From NCBI GenBank assembly GCA_039045975.1, contig JBCCJA010000023.1:1-50766 (forward strand): 50,766 bases of DNA, written 5' to 3'. A program made the translations under genes and the position numbers. The stretch is from JBCCJA01 sp039045975. GTDB lineage: Bacteria; Planctomycetota; Planctomycetia; Planctomycetales; Planctomycetaceae. Under the pieces are notes generated by a model that saw nothing but the letters and a program-made list of their open reading frames with translations, ran no database searches and was not told the DNA's origin. Shown piece after piece: positions 9,600-18,439 of this stretch; positions within the stretch are counted from its first letter, which is position 1; each line of letters begins with the position of its first letter.

Positions 9600-11279
<1,680 letters not shown>

Positions 11280-11383
11280 CGCGGGAATTTCGTGAAACGC
11301 GGACTGTTAAAGTTTCAGTGACGCGGGCCGGGCCCGCGGCTATTTCAAGGATTTCGGCGTCGACTTGGTCGACCGGGATTCGG

Positions 11384-12562
11384 TCAGGCTTCCGGGACCG
11401 CTTCGGCCTCTTCGGCTTTTGCTTTTTCTCGCTCTTCCATGATCCGTTCGTTGTCGGCCTCGGCTTCCGACGAGAACGCCGGGTTGAGACTCTTGATGTA
11501 GAGGAACAAGGCGTTGAGCTCGACCGACGCGAGTTGGCCCTTGTAGGACGGCATCACCGGGGCGTAGCCCTCGCGGATCTTCGCCATCGGGTACTCGATC
11601 GACTCGCGGATATACGCCTCGTCGCCCGTCACCGGGTCGGCGTTCGTGAACCGGTGCTCGTTGCCGTAGGTCATCATGAAACTCGGCCCCTGCTTCTTCG
11701 AGCCGTCGATCGAGTGACAGCCGGCACAGGCCTTCTCGACGTATAGCTGCTTGCCGAGTTCTATCGGCGGCATCTCGAACCGTTTCTGATATTCCGATTC
11801 CAGCCAGTCGTCGAACTGGTCGGCCGGGTGCACGACGACCTTCGCGATCATGTAAGCGTGGCCCGTGCCGCAGTACTCGGTGCAGAACAGGTCGTAGCGG
11901 ACCGTCCCGTCGGGCAGGATCACGCCGTCTTCGATCGCCGTTTCGGTCGACAGCGGGCTTTGACCACGGACGGCGACGCCGTCGGGGAGTTCGGCCCCCT
12001 CCTCCGGTTCGGGCATGACGGCCTCGAACCACATTTCCGCGACGCGGCCCGGCACGATGTCGTGCTTCGCGCGAAACGCTGGGATGTACAGGCTGTGGAT
12101 CACATCGTCCGACTGCATCAGCAGCTTCACCGGCGTGTCGGCCGGGACGTGCAGGTCGGCCGTCGAGGCGCCGTTCGGGTACTGGAAAGTCCAGCCCCAC
12201 TTCTTCGCGATCACGTAGATGTCGTACGTGTCGGGCGGCGGGTCCCGCATGTCGAGGTAGCCCGCGAAACCCTTCACGAAGATCACGACGATCAGCAGCG
12301 ACGGGATCACGGACCAGGTGACTTCGAGCACCGTGCTGTGGTGCGGCGAGTGCTCCGTCGGCACGCCCTCTTTCCGCCGATAGACGAACGGAAACACGAA
12401 GAGCGGCACCATGACGATCACGGTGAAGACGATGCAGATCCAATAGATCAGATCGAACGTCGTGTCGACGTGGAACGCCGTCGTCGAAGCCTGCTGCGGG
12501 AACCAGAAGGTCTCCCGCTGGGCCAACAGTCCGGTCGGCAGTGTCGCGAACAAGCCGCTCAT
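11384..12562 (-). CDS. coxB: cytochrome c oxidase subunit II with fused cytochrome c domain (caa3 type)
   Basis: The start is the ATG at 12562, which overlaps the SCO stop by four bases (ATGA); an open frame further upstream is only the SCO gene read in another phase. The 392-residue protein has two membrane helices (about 36-60 and 82-100), a cupredoxin domain with the binuclear copper A ligands His156, Cys227, Glu229, Cys231, His235 and Met238, and a C-terminal class I cytochrome c with CAGCH at 279-283 and likely distal Met337. The fused cytochrome makes this a caa3 oxidase that can take electrons directly from the ACIII complex. A Pro/Glu-rich insert near 183-215 and a charged tail are lineage additions. 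Confidence 0.97.
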   Translation of the reverse strand: MSGLFATLPTGLLAQRETFWFPQQASTTAFHVDTTFDLIYWICIVFTVIVMVPLFVFPFVYRRKEGVPTEHSPHHSTVLEVTWSVIPSLLIVVIFVKGFAGYLDMRDPPPDTYDIYVIAKKWGWTFQYPNGASTADLHVPADTPVKLLMQSDDVIHSLYIPAFRAKHDIVPGRVAEMWFEAVMPEPEEGAELPDGVAVRGQSPLSTETAIEDGVILPDGTVRYDLFCTEYCGTGHAYMIAKVVVHPADQFDDWLESEYQKRFEMPPIELGKQLYVEKACAGCHSIDGSKKQGPSFMMTYGNEHRFTNADPVTGDEAYIRESIEYPMAKIREGYAPVMPSYKGQLASVELNALFLYIKSLNPAFSSEAEADNERIMEEREKAKAEEAEAVPEA

Positions 12563-13440
12563 GAAACCTGCGGCCCCGCGGCCGCCCCGCTCAAACCCTG
12601 TTTGTCGGCCGCGACCGCTCCGTCGGCCCGCGACTTCTCTTGCACGAAGAACGCCAGCAGGCCGCCGCCGAGCACGAGCACCGTGAAGCCGCCGCCGACG
12701 GTCATCATGATCTTCGCCATGTTCGGGAAGTAGGCCTGCTCGTCGGCGTCGTAGTGGAAACAGGTCAGGAAGAAGAGGTCGCCGAGCGCCCCGATCTTGC
12801 CCTGCCCCGCCTCGGTGATCAGCAGGCGCAGCGTCCGCGGGTCGTATTCGACGCCCGACAGATACTGCGAAATCTTTCCGCCCGGCGTGACCAACGCGGC
12901 AGCGGCCGGGTGCGAGTATTCGCCGGTGATCGGGTCGATCCCGTACCGGATCCCGAGTGCCTCGGCGAGCCGTTCGATGTCGACGTTCCGCCCCTGACGG
13001 TCGGCGACCAGAAAGTGCCATCCGCCCTGACCGCGGCCGTATTCCAGGTTGTACTTGTCTTGAGTGGCGGCGGCCCGGCTCGGCGATTCGTTCGGATCGA
13101 AGCTGACCGACACGACCCGGTAGTCACGGCCGGCGGTCAGGCCTTTGACGCCCTTCAGACCGGCGACGAGCCCGTTCAGCTGCAGACTGCACAGCATCGG
13201 GCAGTCCGAGTAGTTCATGCTGACGATCGCCGGCAGGTCGCCGTCGATCAGTCCGGCCAGTTCGACCTTGTTCCCCCGGCCGTCGCGAAACACGAGGTCG
13301 AGCGGCACGGGCTCGTCGATCCGCTGCGTGACGCCGACGTCTGTCAGGGGGTCAAACCGACGCTCGACCCCGTACGCCGTCCCGCACGTCGCCGCGAGGG
13401 CGGTGCAAAGGGTGGCGGCGATGGCGGTCCGCGGCGTCAT
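12559..13440 (-). CDS. SCO1/SenC/PrrC-family copper chaperone
   Basis: The 293-residue protein has an N-terminal signal peptide, a thioredoxin fold with the copper site Cys80-x3-Cys84 (SDCPMLC) and His177 (GEYSHPAAA), and one C-terminal membrane helix at about 245-268. SCO proteins deliver copper to the copper A centre of subunit II. The gene overlaps coxB downstream and the small His-rich TM gene upstream by ATGA, so the three are translationally coupled. The anchor at the C-terminus rather than the N-terminus is typical of SCO proteins in ACIII-caa3 clusters as far as I recall, but I could not check this. Confidence 0.93.
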   Translation of the reverse strand: MTPRTAIAATLCTALAATCGTAYGVERRFDPLTDVGVTQRIDEPVPLDLVFRDGRGNKVELAGLIDGDLPAIVSMNYSDCPMLCSLQLNGLVAGLKGVKGLTAGRDYRVVSVSFDPNESPSRAAATQDKYNLEYGRGQGGWHFLVADRQGRNVDIERLAEALGIRYGIDPITGEYSHPAAAALVTPGGKISQYLSGVEYDPRTLRLLITEAGQGKIGALGDLFFLTCFHYDADEQAYFPNMAKIMMTVGGGFTVLVLGGGLLAFFVQEKSRADGAVAADKQGLSGAAAGPQVS

Positions 13441-13859
13441 GCGTCGTGTTTTCCGTGGTCCCCGTGGTCGTGGTCTGCGGCGTCGTGTTTCGGTTCGTCG
13501 TGACCGTCGGCGTCGTGTCCGGCCTGTTCGTCGGCTTTGTCGTGGGCGTGCTCGTCATCGTCGTGCCCGAGCCCGAGCTCGGTCCGCATCTCCGCGACCG
13601 TCGTCGTCATCGCCGAGTCGATCGGGATGGCGTACGTCTCGGCGTCGATTTTGTCGTAGCTGGTGAGCGTGTCGCGTTGGGCGTTGAGCACCCGCTGCGG
13701 CTCGGGCACGCCCCCGCTGCGGAGCTTCGACTCGGCGAGCCAGTCGTTGTAGTTCAGGTACAACGTCTGGGTCGCGAGGATCAGCACCACGACGATCACG
13801 GTCGACACGACGCCGACGAGCGCGATCTGCGGCACGTTCAAATCATCGTAGCGTTCCAT
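13437..13859 (-). CDS. small single-TM protein with His-rich tail in the ACIII/caa3 operon
   Basis: A 140-residue protein with one membrane helix at about 10-31, a soluble middle part (YLNYNDWLAESKLRSGGVPE ... DAETYAIPIDSAMTTTVAEM) and, from about residue 98, a tail of alternating His, Asp, Gly and Lys. Its stop overlaps the SCO start (ATGA). The position between actF and the SCO gene, and the coupling, suggest an accessory subunit or metal-handling partner in assembly of the oxidase. I know no named family; its orthologues, if any, would be recognised by synteny. Confidence 0.75.
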   Translation of the reverse strand: MERYDDLNVPQIALVGVVSTVIVVVLILATQTLYLNYNDWLAESKLRSGGVPEPQRVLNAQRDTLTSYDKIDAETYAIPIDSAMTTTVAEMRTELGLGHDDDEHAHDKADEQAGHDADGHDEPKHDAADHDHGDHGKHDA

Positions 13860-13882
13860 GGCGTCTCGTCGGCCCCTGTGGC

Positions 13883-13901
13883 CCGCGGCGGTCTGCCGCG
13901 G
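13883..13901. repeat. short GC-rich hairpin in the gap after actF
   Basis: CCGCGGC at 13883-13889 pairs with 13895-13901 around a five-base loop. It lies in the 117-base gap between the actF stop and the next gene. It could slow or partly end transcription inside the operon; there is no U-run on the minus strand. Confidence 0.35.
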
Positions 13902-13976
13902 TGTGTCGGGCGGGCGTCTTCCTGACGTCCGCGTTTTCGAATCGTTTTTCTGTCCGTAACTGCGGGACTTCCCGCC

Positions 13977-15206
13977 CTACACGTTGTGGTACGCCATCGC
14001 CTCCGGGATCCGCGGGTCGCCGGCGGCGACCAGCTTCGTCCCCGCCGCCGAGTACGCCGCCCCCGCCACGACACAGCCCCCGACGCCGGCCATACAGGCC
14101 AGGTCGATCAGGCCGAATCCGGTCGGCGAATCGCTCACCTGCGGCATGATCAGGTAGACGAGGTCGACGTAGTGGAACACGAGGATCCAAGCCGCCCAGA
14201 ACGGCAGCCCGGCCGACGACCGCTTCACGATCTTGTTCATCAGGCCGAAGAACGGGATCACGAAGTGCCCGATCACGAGCGCGATCCCGACGTACTGCCA
14301 GCCGTTCATCTGCCGGACGCGGTACCAGACCGTCTCTTCCGGGATGTCGGCGTACCAGATCAGCAGGTACTGGCTGAACGCGATGTACGACCAGAACACG
14401 ACGAACGCGAACGCCAGCTTCCCGAGGTCGTGCCGGTGTTCGACCGTGATCGCCTTCGACAGCGTGCCCGACTGCGTCAGCACGATCGCGAGGAAGCTCA
14501 TCACCGCGAAAAAGCCCATCGCCCCGCCGGCGAACAGATACACGCCGATGATCGTCGAATACCACTCCGGCGCGAGCGTCATGATCCAGTCGATCGCCCC
14601 CGCCGTCAGCGTCAACGCCGCCAGCGGGATGCCCCAAGCGCTGTTCTTTTCGAGCTTCTTGGCGAGCGCGACCGCGTCGGCCCCCTCGACGTCCATCGCC
14701 GCCGACTTCTTCAGCATGCTGCGGCCGAGGAGCGCGAAGATCGCGAAGTAGAGCACGTTCCGGAACAGGAACTGGTTCACGTCGAGCCACCACGTCTTCG
14801 CCTGCACCAGCGTATGCGCGTCGACGTACGCCTGGCTCGTCCACGGGAAGACCATTCCCGACTCCGACGCGACGACGATCAGCAGCGGTACGAACAGCAG
14901 GCCGTAGACCCACATGCCGGCCGACATGTACTCCGCCAGCCGCCGCACCGTCGTCAGCCACGCCGCACGGCAGACGTGTGAGATCATCAGGAAAATCGTC
15001 GCCGCCGCGGCGATCGAGAAGAAGTAGCAGAACGCCGTCAGATAGCTGAACGCCAGCCGCTCCCAGCCGGCCGACATCCCCAAGAACGCCGCCGTCACCA
15101 ACCCGATCACGCCGACGCCGGCGGCCGGCAATAACAGCCAGCCGCCCGTCTCTTCGAACGTCTTCGCGAGGTCTTCGCTCGCGTCGATGTGGTGCCCGTG
15201 TGCCAT
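13977..15206 (-). CDS. actF: alternative complex III membrane subunit ActF
   Basis: The 409-residue protein has about ten membrane helices and lies in the position of actF, after actD/E. ActF is an NrfD/PsrC-like paralogue of ActC that shapes the quinol-side membrane core of ACIII (quinol:cytochrome c/HiPIP oxidoreductase). Typical stretches are GWERLAFSYLTAFCYFFSI, FPWTSQAYVDAHTLVQAKTW, YFAIFALLGRSMLKK and FWSYIAFSQYLLIWYADIPE. The last of these, with the following EETVWY, is characteristic. The N-terminus MAHGHHID is again His-bearing. The gene is preceded by an inverted repeat that separates it from actDE. Confidence 0.92.
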   Translation of the reverse strand: MAHGHHIDASEDLAKTFEETGGWLLLPAAGVGVIGLVTAAFLGMSAGWERLAFSYLTAFCYFFSIAAAATIFLMISHVCRAAWLTTVRRLAEYMSAGMWVYGLLFVPLLIVVASESGMVFPWTSQAYVDAHTLVQAKTWWLDVNQFLFRNVLYFAIFALLGRSMLKKSAAMDVEGADAVALAKKLEKNSAWGIPLAALTLTAGAIDWIMTLAPEWYSTIIGVYLFAGGAMGFFAVMSFLAIVLTQSGTLSKAITVEHRHDLGKLAFAFVVFWSYIAFSQYLLIWYADIPEETVWYRVRQMNGWQYVGIALVIGHFVIPFFGLMNKIVKRSSAGLPFWAAWILVFHYVDLVYLIMPQVSDSPTGFGLIDLACMAGVGGCVVAGAAYSAAGTKLVAAGDPRIPEAMAYHNV

Positions 15207-15231
15207 GTTTCTGCGTCTTCGTCTGTCCGCC

Positions 15232-15378
15232 GGCGAGCCCCGGGCGTCAGCCCGGGGATGCTTCTGCTTGCGGGTGAAACTCTCGTCTCTGAACTTCCGA
15301 CTGTTTTCGGCATCTCTTACGACGCGGGGTATTCATTCTTCATCGCCCGAATCCCCCGGCTGACGCCCGGGGCTCGCC
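15232..15378. repeat. 147-bp element with 28-bp terminal inverted repeats between actDE and actF
   Basis: Arms 15232-15259 and 15351-15378 match as reverse complements at 27 of 28 positions, enclosing 91 bases. It fills almost the whole gap between the actDE stop and the actF start. A one-arm copy of the same sequence (one base longer) occurs at 39094-39122, which shows that this is a dispersed repeat family. Confidence 0.8.
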
Positions 15379-15379
15379 T

Positions 15380-16828
15380 TCAGCTTTCCTCGCCGCCGTC
15401 GAGTTGTTCCAGCACGTCCGCCGGCACGAGGTCGGCCGGGGCCTGGCGGCTGAACTGCATCGCCCGCAGGTACAGCACGATCGCCCAGCGGTCCTCGACC
15501 GGGATCTGCGACGAGTAGCCAGGCATCTTCCCGGCGCCCTGCCCGATCACGTGGAACAGGTAGCCGTTCTCCCGGTTCCGCAGCCGGGCCTGGTGCAGGT
15601 TCGCCGCCGGCTGCCACGCCGCTTTACCCTTCGCCGTCAACGCCATCGCCCGCCGGTTGACGAGCCCCTGGCCCTGACCGTCGATGCCGTGACACGGGGC
15701 GCAGAAGATCTCGTACCGCTCCAGGCCCCGCTCCATGTTCGTCTCGGTGATCTCGATCGGGATCTCGTCGGTCCAGTCGGGCTCGGCCGGGTTCGCGCCG
15801 TCGTCTTGCACCGTTACGACCGGCAGGCCGCCGCTCCATGAGACGGCCCCCGCGACGTCGACCACTCCTGCGAACTTCACCGTGTCGGTCTCGAGTTCGT
15901 TGCGGGCGACGGTCCCGGCGACCTGCGGCCGCATGGCCCGCTGGTCCGCGAAGAACGGGTTCCGCTCTTGCGGCTTGAACTTCGGCTGCGAGTCCATGTC
16001 CAGGACCGGATGGATCTCCGGCGTCTGCCACGTCGAGGCCCGCGTGAAAGAGACCGCGACCGGCGGGAGCAACGCGAACGTCGCGACCAGCAGCCCGACC
16101 GTCGCGAGCCCGGCCGGTAGGTTCCGCTCGCCGGCGTCGCGGACCTCGTCGACGGCCGACGCGCCGAGGTCGGACAGCATCGCCTTCGCCGCCGACGCCT
16201 CGAACTTCGGGTCGGTCGACTCGATCGAGACGAAGAACTTGTCGTCGGTGCTCTTCTCGAAGCCGGGCACGTCGAACAGCGGGTCGGACCAGATGCCGAC
16301 CTCCGGCGGGGCCCCCTCCGCGAACGCCTCGATCAGCCGCGTGTTCGGACGCGACAGGAAGTTCATCGCCAGCATCGCCCCGAACGCGGTGTACGCCGCG
16401 AACATGATCGTCAGCTCGAACGCGATCGGGATGTTGGCCGCGAACGACCAGATCGGCTTGCCGCTGATGATGTACTCGTAGCCCGACAGCAGCGTGAGCG
16501 GGTTCGCGATGTCGGTCAGCGGGATGTTGCCGAACTCGTACCCGTTCAAATGCCACTGCATCAGGACGCCGTTGATGCAGCCGAGGATGCCCATCCCGAG
16601 CACGATCCAGGGCAGCTTCGTCGGCGGCACGCCCATCGAGTGTTCGAGCCCGTGGATCGGGAACGGCGTGTACGTGTCCCACCGCCGGTAGCCGCGGTCG
16701 CGGACCTTCTCCGACGCCGCGACGAGCGCCTCGGGCGTGTCGAACCGGCCGATCACCGCCACGAGCTTCCCGCCGTCCTCGGCGGGGAGGACGTCGTCGG
16801 GGACCTGTTCTTCAATGACCGTCGCCAT
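15380..16828 (-). CDS. actDE: fused ACIII subunits ActD and ActE (DUF3341 plus cytochrome c)
   Basis: One 482-residue chain holds two subunits that are separate in Rhodothermus marinus. Residues about 20-190 are ActD (DUF3341): a soluble start (LVAVIGRFDTPEALVAA, YRRWDTYTPFPIHGLEHSMG), two helices at 73-92 and 131-155, and a periplasm-facing or cytoplasmic tail. A further helix at 239-258 leads to ActE, a monoheme class I cytochrome c with CAPCH at 376-380 and a likely distal Met in GAGKMPGYSS. In the complex ActE passes electrons on to the oxidase. The frame is open throughout with no trace of a frameshift, so the fusion appears genuine. Confidence 0.93.
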   Translation of the reverse strand: MATVIEEQVPDDVLPAEDGGKLVAVIGRFDTPEALVAASEKVRDRGYRRWDTYTPFPIHGLEHSMGVPPTKLPWIVLGMGILGCINGVLMQWHLNGYEFGNIPLTDIANPLTLLSGYEYIISGKPIWSFAANIPIAFELTIMFAAYTAFGAMLAMNFLSRPNTRLIEAFAEGAPPEVGIWSDPLFDVPGFEKSTDDKFFVSIESTDPKFEASAAKAMLSDLGASAVDEVRDAGERNLPAGLATVGLLVATFALLPPVAVSFTRASTWQTPEIHPVLDMDSQPKFKPQERNPFFADQRAMRPQVAGTVARNELETDTVKFAGVVDVAGAVSWSGGLPVVTVQDDGANPAEPDWTDEIPIEITETNMERGLERYEIFCAPCHGIDGQGQGLVNRRAMALTAKGKAAWQPAANLHQARLRNRENGYLFHVIGQGAGKMPGYSSQIPVEDRWAIVLYLRAMQFSRQAPADLVPADVLEQLDGGEES

Positions 16829-16885
16829 GACGATTCTCTGGACTCGACTCTGTGATCTCTGTGTGTGCGGTCGTTCGACCCGATT

Positions 16886-18304
16886 TTATTCCCGGTAGTC
16901 GGCGGGCGTCGGCCCGTCGCCGTGTGGCTCGCCGTGGGGCATCACCGATTTCACCTCGGCCATCGCGATGATCGGCAGGAACCTCACGAACAATAAGAAC
17001 AGCGTGAAGAACAGGCCGAAGCTGCCGATGAACATCAGCAGGTCGACCCACGTCGGCACGAAGTAGGCCCAGCTCGACGGGAGGAAGTCGCGGCTGAGCG
17101 ACGTGACGGTGATCACGAACCGCTCGAACCACATCCCGATGTTCACGAAGATGCTGATCGTCCACATGATCCACGGGCTGCGGCGGGCCTGCGGGAAGAT
17201 CCAGAACAGCTGCGGGCAGATCACGTTGCACGCGATCATGATCCAATAGGCCCAGGCGTACGGCCCGAAGGCCCGCATGATGAACGCCTCGGCCTCGTTC
17301 GGGTTGCCGGAGTAGGCGGCGACGAAGAACTCCATCGCGTAAGCGTAGCCGACCATCGACCCGGTCACGATGATGACCTTGCACATGTTCTCCAGGTGCC
17401 GCAGCGTCACGATCTCCTTCAGCCCGAAGAACTGCCGGGCCGGGACGATCAGCGTGATCACCATCCCGAAGCCGCTGAAGACGGCTCCCGCGACGAAGTA
17501 GGGCGGGAAGATCGTCGTGTGCCAGCCGGGCAGCTGACTCGTCGCGAAGTCGAATGACACGACGGTGTGCACCGACAGCACGAGCGGCGTCGCGAGCGCT
17601 GCCAGCAGGCCGTAGGCCGTCTCGTAACGGTGCCACTCCCGCGTCGACCCGGTCCAGCCGAGGCTGAAGAATCCGTACAACGCCTGGGCGAGCTTGCTCT
17701 TGGCCCGGTCCCGGAACGTCGCCAGGTCGGGGATCATGCCCATGTACCAGAACAGCGTCGAGACGGTCGCGTAGGTGTTGACCGCGAACACGTCCCACAT
17801 CAGCGGCGAGCGGAACTGCGGCCACATCGCCATCTGGTTCGGGTACGGGAACAGCCAGTAGAAGACCCAGATGCGCCCGATGTGGATCGCCGGGAACATG
17901 CCGGCGCACACGACCGCGAAGATCGTCATCGCCTCGGCGAAGCGGTTGATGCTCGTCCGCCAGTTCTGCCGGAACAGGAACAGCACCGCCGAGATCAGCG
18001 TCCCGGCGTGCCCGATGCCGACCCAGAACACGAAGTTCACGATCGGCCAGCCCCAGAAGACGGGGTTGTTGTTCCCCCAGACGCCGACGCCGCTGAAGAT
18101 CAGCGTCGCGAGGCAGGCCCCGAGCACGCCGAGCAGCGTCAACGCCGCCGCGAAGCCGATGTACCACGCCAGCGGCGCCGGGGCGGCCGCGACGTCGTGC
18201 ACCTTTTCCGTGATCGAGCCGTACGTGTTCTTCCCGATCACCAGCGGCGTACGCTTGCCGGGGATCTCGAACGTCGTGTCGAGCTTGGCGGGAATGGAGG
18301 CCAT
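16886..18304 (-). CDS. actC: alternative complex III membrane subunit ActC (NrfD-like)
   Basis: The 472-residue polytopic protein has about ten helices and the NrfD/PsrC family pattern, including SINRFAEAMTIFAVVCAGMF, HIGRIWVFYWLFPYPNQMAM, FYWL-type aromatic clusters and SVHTVVSFDFATSQLPGWH. ActC carries the likely quinol-binding site next to the iron-sulfur subunit ActB. The order actB-actC-actDE matches known ACIII operons. The soluble N-terminus (ARLDTTFEIPGKRTPLVIGK-like in spirit) is also typical. It is separated from actB by 135 bases that contain an inverted repeat. Confidence 0.94.
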   Translation of the reverse strand: MASIPAKLDTTFEIPGKRTPLVIGKNTYGSITEKVHDVAAAPAPLAWYIGFAAALTLLGVLGACLATLIFSGVGVWGNNNPVFWGWPIVNFVFWVGIGHAGTLISAVLFLFRQNWRTSINRFAEAMTIFAVVCAGMFPAIHIGRIWVFYWLFPYPNQMAMWPQFRSPLMWDVFAVNTYATVSTLFWYMGMIPDLATFRDRAKSKLAQALYGFFSLGWTGSTREWHRYETAYGLLAALATPLVLSVHTVVSFDFATSQLPGWHTTIFPPYFVAGAVFSGFGMVITLIVPARQFFGLKEIVTLRHLENMCKVIIVTGSMVGYAYAMEFFVAAYSGNPNEAEAFIMRAFGPYAWAYWIMIACNVICPQLFWIFPQARRSPWIMWTISIFVNIGMWFERFVITVTSLSRDFLPSSWAYFVPTWVDLLMFIGSFGLFFTLFLLFVRFLPIIAMAEVKSVMPHGEPHGDGPTPADYRE

Positions 18305-18346
18305 GCAGGAAGCTCTTAGCCGCTAGCGGTTAGCCGTCAGCTCTTT

Positions 18347-18425
18347 CGTAGGGCAGGCCCCCGCCCGCCGAATTTCGCGTGTCTGTGGTGATCTCGAAGT
18401 GCGTCAGGCGGGGGCCTGACCTACG
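18347..18425. repeat. 79-bp hairpin element between actB and actC
   Basis: Arms 18347-18365 and 18407-18425 match as reverse complements at 18 of 19 positions. The right arm contains its own smaller palindrome (GTCAGGC...GCCTGAC). The sequence differs from the hairpins near coxC and actF, so a second repeat family is present in the same operon. Confidence 0.75.
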
Positions 18426-18439
18426 TCGTTCGTGTCTCT

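Noticed and set aside
12563..13021. N-terminal extension of coxB into the SCO gene
   Set aside because: The extra part is SCO sequence read in the wrong frame, and ATG at 12562 overlaps the SCO stop as ATGA and begins a normal subunit II.
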